Below, one piece after another: positions 1 through 5,086 of a DNA stretch of 10,360 nucleotides. The number at the start of each line of letters is the position of its first letter. The first letter of the stretch is position 1. Location: the NCBI GenBank assembly GCA_028716305.1, contig JAQUQA010000029.1:1-10360 (forward strand), read 5' to 3'. The DNA is from Candidatus Omnitrophota bacterium (GTDB lineage Bacteria; Omnitrophota; Gorgyraeia; Gygaellales; Profunditerraquicolaceae). The notes under the pieces were generated by a model. The model did no database searches, had not been told where the DNA came from, and worked only from the letters and a program-made list of their open reading frames with translations. Position numbers and translations under genes: made by a program.

Positions 1-88
1 CGTTCGGCGTTCGGCGTGAGGCGTTCGGCGTAAAAGCTTTTCACTTTAAACTTAAACTTTGCGCTTTATGCTTTGCGCTTTACGCTTA
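1..88. repeat. Heptanucleotide repeat array 1, 3' of guaB3
   Basis: Twelve consecutive 7-nt units fill positions 1-84 in unbroken register, and the next unit carries the guaB3 stop codon (TAA, 86-88 on the minus strand). CGTTCGG occurs at 1-7, 8-14 and 22-28, with the variant CGTGAGG at 15-21 and CGTAAAA at 29-35. A transitional AT-rich block follows (36-56). Then CTTTGCG (57-63, 71-77) alternates with CTTTATG (64-70) and CTTTACG (78-84). The array is cut by the window edge, so its full length is unknown. The order of unit types matches array 2 (4946-5086). No ORF, tRNA or clear terminator stem is seen here. It could serve as the 3' end region of the guaB3 transcript, but that is not shown. 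Confidence 0.9.
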
Positions 89-1246
89 CTTCCCCATCCC
101 AACTCTCTGCCCTACCTGAAAAACCTTGCCTTCGGTCTGGATTGAAGGGGCAATGATGATCTCCACATAATGCATCTCTCTAAGATTAGAAGCACCCAAT
201 GACCCCATAGATGTCTTCAGGGCGCCCATCAGGTTCTGGGAACCGTCATCTACCCTGGCCGGCCCAAAGAGTATCTCTTTTAAACTGCCTGTGGTGCCCA
301 CGTAGATCCGCGTCCCTCTGGGAAGATTAACGTGGGAAGTAGCCATCCCCCAATGGTAACCCCTGCCCGGAGCCTCTATGGCGCGGGCAAAGCTTGAACC
401 GATCATTACCGAATCGGCCCCCGCGGCAATCGCCTTACAGATATCCCCGCCGCGATTCATCCCGCCATCGGTAATTATCGAAACGTATTTCCCGGTCTTC
501 TTGAAATAAAAATCCCGGGCCGCTGCGGCATCTACCGTAGCGGTTACCTGCGGCACGCCTATGCCCAGCACCCCGCGCGTAGTGCAGGCCGCTCCCGGGC
601 CGACACCGATCAGCAGGCCGGAAGCGCCGATCTCCATTAAGGCCAGGGTCATCTCGTAAGTTACGCAGTTGCCGATAACCACCGGAACCTTGTGTGTCTT
701 ACAGAATTTCTCCAGGTCCAGCCCCTTATAACTTTTAGAAAGATGCTTAGTGGAGGTTACCGTAGACTGCACGACAAAAATATCTACTCCCGCGGAAATC
801 GCGATCCTGGCAAATCTCTCGGCATTGGCCGGAATACAACTTACCGCGGCAGTGCCGTGCTTTTCTTTGATCTGCCGGATACGCTTGGCAATCAGTTTTT
901 CTTTTACCGGAGTAGTATAAATGGATTGCATGATCTCAGTCGCCTCTTGCGCAGAAGCGGTAGAGATCTTCTCCAGCACGCTATCGGGATTTTCATAACG
1001 CGTCTGGACCCCGTCCAGATTGAGCACGGCTATCCCGCCCATCTTGGACATGGTCACGGCAAACTTAACATCCACCACCCCGTCCATTGCCGCGGCCAGG
1101 ATGGGAATTTTAAAACGCTTTCCGGCCAGCTCAAACGAGGTATCAACATCTTCAGGATTTACCGTTTGCGCCCCCGGGACCAGCGCGACTTCATCAAAAC
1201 CATAACATCTGCGGGCACGCCTGCCTATACCTATCCACTCTCCCAT
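86..1246 (-). CDS. guaB3: IMP dehydrogenase, GuaB3 type (no CBS domains)
   Basis: This is an IMP dehydrogenase/GMP reductase-family TIM barrel of 386 residues. IMPDH oxidises IMP to XMP with NAD+, the committed step of guanine nucleotide synthesis in the cytoplasm. The N-terminal segment (ARRCYGFDEVALVP, about 11-24) is the hallmark of the GuaB3 subgroup known from actinobacteria and cyanobacteria. The catalytic loop GVGPGAACTTR (214-224) places the nucleophilic cysteine at Cys221. D260-G-G-M is the IMP phosphate-binding loop, and REMHYVE (356-362) begins the flap region. The two CBS domains that canonical GuaB (about 490 residues) carries after the early barrel strands are missing, and the length fits GuaB3. 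The ATG at 1244-1246 follows an AAGGAG ribosome site (1254-1259) with 6-nt spacing. No other purine gene is adjacent. GuaB3 has been reported as a true IMPDH in a cyanobacterium, but in other phyla its reaction is less certain, and GMP reductase-like activity cannot be excluded from sequence. Confidence 0.9.
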   Translation of the reverse strand: MGEWIGIGRRARRCYGFDEVALVPGAQTVNPEDVDTSFELAGKRFKIPILAAAMDGVVDVKFAVTMSKMGGIAVLNLDGVQTRYENPDSVLEKISTASAQEATEIMQSIYTTPVKEKLIAKRIRQIKEKHGTAAVSCIPANAERFARIAISAGVDIFVVQSTVTSTKHLSKSYKGLDLEKFCKTHKVPVVIGNCVTYEMTLALMEIGASGLLIGVGPGAACTTRGVLGIGVPQVTATVDAAAARDFYFKKTGKYVSIITDGGMNRGGDICKAIAAGADSVMIGSSFARAIEAPGRGYHWGMATSHVNLPRGTRIYVGTTGSLKEILFGPARVDDGSQNLMGALKTSMGSLGASNLREMHYVEIIIAPSIQTEGKVFQVGQRVGMGK

Positions 1247-1265
1247 TGCATTTCTCCTTGCTTAT

Positions 1266-1288
1266 AACCTATTGTTTATTATAGGGTT
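1266..1288 (-). promoter_or_regulatory. Small leader hairpin upstream of guaB3 RBS
   Basis: In the sense RNA, AACCCUAU (1288-1281) can pair with AUAGGUU (1272-1266) across an 8-nt loop, giving seven pairs with one bulged C. It ends about 7 nt before the AAGGAG ribosome site of guaB3. The stem is weak and AU-rich, so it may be chance. I see no match to the conserved core of the purine riboswitch. Confidence 0.3.
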
Positions 1289-1333
1289 AAGAAAATTAAG
1301 GTTAGCCGGCTTAAAAAACTACCTAAGATAAAA

Positions 1334-1362
1334 ATTTTACATTAATTAGTAAATCTTGTCAA
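1334..1362 (-). promoter_or_regulatory. Sigma70-type promoter for guaB3
   Basis: On the minus strand a perfect -35 box TTGACA (1357-1362) is followed by a 17-nt spacer and a -10 box TAAAAT (1334-1339). Transcription would start near 1327, leaving a leader of about 80 nt before the guaB3 ATG. The promoter lies just 3' of the pseudopilin stop codon (1391-1393), so guaB3 appears to be its own transcription unit. A second TATAAT-like string at 1278-1283 has no good -35 and is more likely part of the leader hairpin. Confidence 0.75.
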
Positions 1363-1390
1363 TGGTTTTTTCTTAAAGCTGGATTTCGAG

Positions 1391-1819
1391 CTATTCCACG
1401 GTTTTGTCTGCAGAAGTGACAGGGGAATCCTGGTCCGTAAAACGGATGACCCCGGATTCATCAACAAAAAAACTGCGAATACCGCTGGAACGGAAACTCT
1501 GGGGCCGCGCGGTCGCGGTAAAGGTATTGGTACTGCCGCTGAAGGTAAAATCATATCCGCTTTTTGACCCTGAACCAAGGGAAGAATCGATATAAGGAGG
1601 ATAAACCGTAGCCAGGGTGCCGAGATCCGGAGGATAGGCGATATTACTGGCCCGGAACATTACCGCGGCGTCTGCCGCCGCTTTTAAGGAATTCATCGCC
1701 ACGGTCTCATTGGAATTCATCCTGGCGCGCAAAAGATTGGGGATGGCGATTGCCGCCAATAAAAGGATAATTGACGTCACCAGCATGATCTCGATAAGGG
1801 TATAGGCTCTTAGTTTCAT
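1391..1819 (-). CDS. Prepilin-type pseudopilin (type II secretion / type IV pilin-like)
   Basis: This 142-residue protein starts with a very short class III signal: MKLRA, then YTLIE, then a hydrophobic helix (about 11-28). Prepilin peptidase would cut after Ala5, leaving Tyr as residue +1 and the conserved Glu at +5 (Glu10). The usual -1 residue is Gly, so the Ala is a mild deviation. After PNLLRAR comes the N-terminal helix extension (to about residue 56). A small globular part resembling GspG-like pseudopilins follows, with a conserved-looking SFFVDESGVIRFTD near the C-terminus. The protein would sit in the inner membrane as an assembly subunit of a pilus or pseudopilus. It is a solitary gene here with no assembly ATPase, platform protein or peptidase nearby, so the machine it serves is unknown. 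The ATG at 1817-1819 follows AAGAGG (1825-1830) with 5-nt spacing. Confidence 0.85.
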   Translation of the reverse strand: MKLRAYTLIEIMLVTSIILLLAAIAIPNLLRARMNSNETVAMNSLKAAADAAVMFRASNIAYPPDLGTLATVYPPYIDSSLGSGSKSGYDFTFSGSTNTFTATARPQSFRSSGIRSFFVDESGVIRFTDQDSPVTSADKTVE

Positions 1820-1845
1820 ACTATCCTCTTGCCATATTTTTAATA

Positions 1846-1873
1846 ATTATAGCATAAATTGTTGGATTACAAG
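1846..1873 (-). promoter_or_regulatory. Probable extended -10 promoter for the pseudopilin gene
   Basis: The minus strand reads TGCTATAAT, a full consensus -10 (1846-1851) with the TGn extension. Only a weak -35 (CTTGTA, 1868-1873) lies 16 nt upstream. The site falls between the groEL terminator and the pilin ATG, the expected place for a separate promoter. Confidence 0.55.
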
Positions 1874-1884
1874 AGGTTTTTAAT

Positions 1885-1918
1885 AAAAAAGGCGGAGCTT
1901 TTAGGCTCCGCCCTTTTT
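1885..1918 (-). terminator. Intrinsic terminator downstream of groEL
   Basis: A perfect 8-bp GC-rich stem (GGCGGAGC at 1891-1898 with GCTCCGCC at 1905-1912) encloses a 6-nt loop. On the minus strand it is followed by six T residues (1890-1885). It lies about 20 nt after the groEL stop codon. A T tract also follows the stem on the plus strand (1914-1918), so it could work in both directions, though no plus-strand gene uses it here. Confidence 0.92.
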
Positions 1919-1937
1919 ACCGCTTCTTGTTGCCGTA

Positions 1938-3572
1938 TTAATACATTCCCCCCATTCCCCCCATTCCTCCCGGAGGCATAGGCGGCATCTTCTCTTCTTT
2001 TTCCGGTTTATCGGCAATGATTGTTTCAGTGGTCAAAAGCAGAGACGCGATGCTTGATGCGTTCTGTAACGCCGAGCGGGTAACCTTTGTCGGGTCAATC
2101 ACACCGGCATCGATCATATCGACATAAGCGTCCTGGCTGACATCATAGCCAACGCTGGTCTTTTCCTGCTTGATCCTCTGCACCACTACCGAACCTTCCA
2201 AGCCGGCATTGGTCGTCAACTGCCTGATCGGCTCTTCCAATGCGCGCTTTACAATATCGGCCCCGATCTTCTCGTCGCCGTCGATTTTCAGTTTGTCCAG
2301 TGACGGGATCGTGCGCAATAAACCAACGCCACCGCCGGGGATAATCCCTTCCTCGACTGCTGCGCGGGTCGCGTGTAAGGCGTCCTCGACACGGGCCTTT
2401 TTTTCTTTCATTTCCGTCTCGGTGGCGGCGCCGACATTGATCACCGCTACCCCGCCGGCCAGTTTGGCCAGGCGTTCCTGGAGTTTCTCTTTATCGTAAT
2501 CAGAATCGGTATCTTCGATCTGCTTACGGATCTGCGCGATCCTGGCGTTGATGGACTGGGATTTTCCCGCGCCTTCGACAATCGTGGTATTCTCTTTGTC
2601 GACCTTGACCTTTTTGGCGCGCCCCAACTCATCGATATCGATATTCTCCAGCTTGATACCCAGGTCCTCGGTAATCGCCTTGCCGCCGGTGAGAATAGCG
2701 ATATCTTCCAACATTGCCTTGCGCCTGTCTCCATAACCCGGAGCCTTTACCGCGCAGGCAACAAAGGTGCCGCGGATCTTGTTTACTACCAAAGTTGCCA
2801 ATGCCTCTCCTTCAACCTCTTCGGCAACGATCAAAAGAGATTTTCCGGTGCGGGCGATTTTCTCCAGTAAAGGCAGAATGTCCTTTATCGAAGTGATCTT
2901 CTTCTCGTAGATCAGGATATAAGGATCTTCCAAAAGCACCTGCATCCTTTCGGCATCGGTAACGAAATAAGGGGAAAGGTACCCCTGGTCAAACTGCATA
3001 CCCTCGACTACTTCCAGGGTGGTGGCAGTTGATTTTGCTTCCTCAACGGTAATTACCCCGTCTTTTCCGACCTTATCCATTGCCTCGGCAATCAGGTCAC
3101 CGATGGCCGCGTCGCAATTTGCGGCAATCGAAGCCACCTGTGCCACTTCTTTCTTGTCCTTGATCGGAGTGGACAACTTCTTTAATTCTTCGATCACCTT
3201 TTCCACTGCCTTTTCAATACCGCGCTTCAAGGCCATGGGATTCGCGCCGGCGGTAACGTTCTTTAAGCCTTCCCGGTAGATCGCTTCTGCCAGAACGGTC
3301 GCGGTAGTCGTACCGTCTCCGGCGATATCGGAAGTCTTTTCCGCTACCTCCTTGACCATCTGGGCGCCCATGTTTTCAAAAGGATCCTCTAAATCGATTT
3401 CCTTTGCCACGCTTACACCGTCCTTGGTAATCGTGGGTGAGCCGAATTTCTTGTCGATAACCACATTGCGGCCCTTGGGCCCCAAGGTTACCTTTACGGC
3501 TCTGGCCAACTGCTCGACACCGCTTAAGATCTTGCGGCGAGCCTCATCGCTATACAACAACTGTTTTGCCAT
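1938..3572 (-). CDS. groEL: Chaperonin GroEL (60 kDa, Hsp60)
   Basis: GroEL forms the double seven-membered ring that encloses unfolded proteins and folds them with ATP and the GroES lid. The 544-residue length is standard. ATP-site motifs are present: TLGPKGRNV (29-37), DGVSVAKEI (51-59) and GDGTTTATVLAE (85-96), which includes the catalytic Asp. The C-terminus ends in the typical GGM repeat tail (GGMGGMGGMY). The ATG (3570-3572) follows a strong AAGGAGG site (3581-3587) with 8-nt spacing. It is the second gene of the groES-groEL unit and is followed by an intrinsic terminator. The groES-groEL gap is unusually long (174 nt) because it holds a heptamer array. Expression should follow the CIRCE-controlled promoter upstream of groES. 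Confidence 0.98.
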   Translation of the reverse strand: MAKQLLYSDEARRKILSGVEQLARAVKVTLGPKGRNVVIDKKFGSPTITKDGVSVAKEIDLEDPFENMGAQMVKEVAEKTSDIAGDGTTTATVLAEAIYREGLKNVTAGANPMALKRGIEKAVEKVIEELKKLSTPIKDKKEVAQVASIAANCDAAIGDLIAEAMDKVGKDGVITVEEAKSTATTLEVVEGMQFDQGYLSPYFVTDAERMQVLLEDPYILIYEKKITSIKDILPLLEKIARTGKSLLIVAEEVEGEALATLVVNKIRGTFVACAVKAPGYGDRRKAMLEDIAILTGGKAITEDLGIKLENIDIDELGRAKKVKVDKENTTIVEGAGKSQSINARIAQIRKQIEDTDSDYDKEKLQERLAKLAGGVAVINVGAATETEMKEKKARVEDALHATRAAVEEGIIPGGGVGLLRTIPSLDKLKIDGDEKIGADIVKRALEEPIRQLTTNAGLEGSVVVQRIKQEKTSVGYDVSQDAYVDMIDAGVIDPTKVTRSALQNASSIASLLLTTETIIADKPEKEEKMPPMPPGGMGGMGGMY

Positions 3573-3600
3573 TTTTACTTCCTCCTTCGTTAATAGACAA

Positions 3601-3740
3601 CATAAACCCTAAAACCTAAACCCTAAATCCTAAACAAACTCAAAATCCAAAATCTTAAACTCAGAACTAGTATACTTTGAATTTTGGATTTTGAGTTTTG
3701 GATTTGTTTAGAGTTCAGTGTTTGGGGTTTAGAGCTTAGG
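3601..3740. repeat. Heptanucleotide array 3 with 10+10 dyad symmetry, groES-groEL intergenic
   Basis: Exactly twenty 7-nt units fill these 140 nt without a break in register. The left half is A-rich on the plus strand: CCTAAAC and variants at 3601-3635, then AAACTCA (3636-3642, 3657-3663) and AAATCCA (3643-3649). The right half carries the complements: TGGATTT (3685-3691, 3699-3705), TGAGTTT (3692-3698), GTTTAGA (3706-3712, 3727-3733) and GCTTAGG (3734-3740). The halves form an inverted repeat about 3670/3671. It includes an uninterrupted 18-bp complementary pair, 3636-3653 with 3681-3698, which is shifted by one unit from the overall centre. The array starts 6 nt after the groES stop and ends about 14 nt before the groEL ribosome site. 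The transcript could therefore fold into a long AU-rich hairpin between the two genes. Confidence 0.92.
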
Positions 3741-3746
3741 TCCATT

Positions 3747-4037
3747 TTATTTCATTATTGCCAGGATATCTTCTTCTCTCATGATCAACAACTCTTCGCC
3801 ATCTTTGGTCGTGATCTCGTTTCCGGAATATTTGCCGTAAAGGACCTTGTCCCCGGCTTTTACTTCCAGGGCCTTAAAGGTCCCGTTATCCAGGGTCTTT
3901 CCTTTTCCCACCGCCACTACTTCGCCCTCCTGCGGCTTTTCCTTGGCGGTATCAGGCAATAGAATGCCACCCTTTGTCTTTGACTCCGCTTCCAGGGGCT
4001 TTACCAGCACCCGATCACCTAACGGTTGGATCTTCAT
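3747..4037 (-). CDS. groES: Co-chaperonin GroES (10 kDa, Hsp10)
   Basis: GroES is the seven-membered lid that caps GroEL. The 96-residue length is typical. The N-terminal MKIQPLGDRVLVKP strand (1-14), the mobile loop (about 17-32) with the GGILLPD contact motif, and the C-terminal GEELLIMREEDILAI segment are all present. The ATG (4035-4037) follows GGGAGGTG (4043-4050). It is the first gene of the CIRCE-controlled unit. The mRNA leader of about 105 nt contains the operator and a short heptamer array. Confidence 0.98.
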   Translation of the reverse strand: MKIQPLGDRVLVKPLEAESKTKGGILLPDTAKEKPQEGEVVAVGKGKTLDNGTFKALEVKAGDKVLYGKYSGNEITTKDGEELLIMREEDILAIMK

Positions 4038-4056
4038 GCTTACACCTCCCTTTTTG

Positions 4057-4091
4057 GTACTTAGTACAAAGTACTTAGTACACAGTTCATT
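4057..4091. repeat. Short heptanucleotide array 4 in the groES leader
   Basis: GTACTTA (4057-4063, 4071-4077) alternates with GTACAAA (4064-4070) and GTACACA (4078-4084), followed by the degenerate unit GTTCATT (4085-4091). Each main unit begins with the palindrome GTAC, so the RNA can form small AGTAC/GTACT hairpins. It lies between the CIRCE operator and the groES ribosome site and so is within the groESL mRNA. Confidence 0.8.
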
Positions 4092-4124
4092 GATGTGTTT
4101 TTACCTTTTTTCTTAAAGGCTTGG

Positions 4125-4151
4125 TTAGCACTCTTTCTCCAAGAGTGCTAA
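4125..4151. promoter_or_regulatory. CIRCE operator (HrcA binding site)
   Basis: TTAGCACTC (4125-4133), a 9-nt spacer and GAGTGCTAA (4143-4151) match the CIRCE consensus exactly. CIRCE is bound by the heat-shock repressor HrcA, which itself needs GroEL to stay active, giving feedback on chaperonin level. The operator begins at the downstream edge of the -10 box and covers the likely start of transcription, so bound HrcA would block initiation. HrcA itself is not in this window. Confidence 0.97.
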
Positions 4152-4178
4152 TTATAAAGAAAAAAAAATCCTTGTCAA
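4151..4178 (-). promoter_or_regulatory. Consensus sigma70 promoter for groES-groEL
   Basis: On the minus strand TTGACA (4173-4178), a 16-nt spacer and TATAAT (4151-4156) are both perfect consensus boxes. The -35 box contains the coaX stop codon (TGA, 4175-4177), so the promoter is packed into the end of the preceding gene. The spacer is T-rich. A strong housekeeping promoter held down by CIRCE/HrcA is the usual arrangement in bacteria without a sigma32-type system. Confidence 0.92.
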
Positions 4179-4933
4179 GAGTTTTTTTCGTTTTCCCGGT
4201 TATAGTAGAACCAAAGCATAGTCAGCCCCTTTAAGGTCAGCTCCGGGTCGAGTTTGTGTTTTTGCCGGCAATATCCGCTGATCAGCGCGGCGTCCCCGCC
4301 GGTAAAGATCACGGCGCTTTTATTGCCGATCTCTTGTTTTATTTTATCGATCATTTCATCAACTAGGGCGGAGATCCCGTAGACCAACCCGCTTAAAATA
4401 CTGTTTTGGGTATCCCGGCCGATAAACTCTTTAGGCCGGCCCAGCTTTACCCTGGGCAATAACGCGGCGCGTTCCCCCAGGGCATCTAAAGAAATATTTA
4501 ATCCGGGGAAGATCATCCCGCCGAGATACTCCTGTTGCACAGAGACCACATCAAAGGTGACCGCCGTTCCAAAATCGACCACGATCAAAGGGGCCTGATA
4601 AGTAAGCACGCCGGCAAAGGCATTAACCAGCCGGTCCTGCCCTACCTGGGCAGGCTTTCGATAGCAGTTTTTAAGCGGCACCGGGAAATCTTCTCCTGCC
4701 ACCAGGATATCTCTAGCTATAAAGGAGCGCAGCGCGGATTTTAATCTCCTGGTGGCTTCCGGCACCACGCTGCAGATGATCGCCTGATCAGCCTTATATC
4801 TTGAAAAAATCCTTTTTAACTGCCTGGAATAGCTTTCTTGAGCGGTAGGAATGGCAAAGCGCTCCAAGAGGCGCTTGCCTTCTACCACCCCGAGATTGAT
4901 GTTGCTATTACCTATATCTATAGCCAGAAGCAT
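4175..4933 (-). CDS. coaX: Type III pantothenate kinase CoaX
   Basis: CoaX phosphorylates pantothenate, the first step of coenzyme A synthesis. The type III enzyme belongs to the acetate kinase/Hsc70/actin (ASKHA) fold, usually needs a monovalent cation and is not inhibited by CoA. The 252-residue length fits the family. Visible motifs are DIGNSN (6-11, phosphate loop), QVGQDRLVNAFAG (96-108), VVDFGTAVTFD (118-128, with the likely catalytic Asp), GGMIFPGL (138-145) and the ASKHA-type IFTGGDA (209-215). The ATG (4931-4933) follows AGGGGA. It lies between uvrB and the groES promoter. The 153-nt gap upstream is mostly a heptamer array with no convincing promoter, so it may be read from the valS-uvrB unit or from an unrecognised promoter. 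Confidence 0.96.
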   Translation of the reverse strand: MLLAIDIGNSNINLGVVEGKRLLERFAIPTAQESYSRQLKRIFSRYKADQAIICSVVPEATRRLKSALRSFIARDILVAGEDFPVPLKNCYRKPAQVGQDRLVNAFAGVLTYQAPLIVVDFGTAVTFDVVSVQQEYLGGMIFPGLNISLDALGERAALLPRVKLGRPKEFIGRDTQNSILSGLVYGISALVDEMIDKIKQEIGNKSAVIFTGGDAALISGYCRQKHKLDPELTLKGLTMLWFYYNRENEKNS

Positions 4934-4945
4934 ATTTCCCCTTTT

Positions 4946-5086
4946 CGAACGGCGTTGGTGCGTTCGGCGTTCGGCGTAAGTTCAAAAAAACTAAGCTTAA
5001 AACTTATAACTTACAACTTATAACTTACAACTGAACTTTACGTTTTGCGCTGTAGTTTTGCACTTTGCGTTTTGCATTTTGCGTTC
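4946..5086. repeat. Heptanucleotide repeat array 2, uvrB-coaX intergenic
   Basis: Eighteen 7-nt units run in register from 4961 to 5086, the base directly before the uvrB stop codon (5087-5089). Imperfect units CGAACGG (4946-4952) and CGTTGGT (4953-4959) lie just beyond, offset by one base. CGTTCGG stands at 4961-4967 and 4968-4974. CTTATAA (5003-5009, 5017-5023) alternates strictly with CTTACAA (5010-5016, 5024-5030). TGCGTTT (5066-5072), TGCATTT (5073-5079), TGCACTT (5059-5065) and TGCGTTC (5080-5086) form the uvrB-side block. The order of blocks (CGTTCGG, then CTTA-type, then TTTGCG-type) matches array 1. The array fills almost the whole gap between uvrB and coaX. Confidence 0.92.

Noticed and set aside
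1..88. CRISPR array
   Set aside because: The period is 7 nt with no spacers of 25-40 nt and no long identical repeats, and no cas gene is present.
692..1267. 191-codon plus-strand reading frame opposite guaB3
   Set aside because: It is antisense to a clear IMPDH, shows no recognisable domain, and several similar plus-strand frames lie opposite the other conserved genes. It is a composition shadow.
1247..1390. Purine riboswitch in the guaB3 leader
   Set aside because: Only one weak hairpin is seen. The three-way junction core and paired loops of the purine aptamer are not recognisable.
1342..1578. 78-codon minus-strand frame overlapping the pseudopilin gene
   Set aside because: It is an out-of-frame shadow of the pilin coding region and runs into the guaB3 promoter.
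3601..3635. CCCTAAA-like repeats resembling plant-type telomere sequence
   Set aside because: The units are degenerate, lie between groES and groEL, and are part of a longer array whose units change to unrelated heptamers. No chromosome end is implied.
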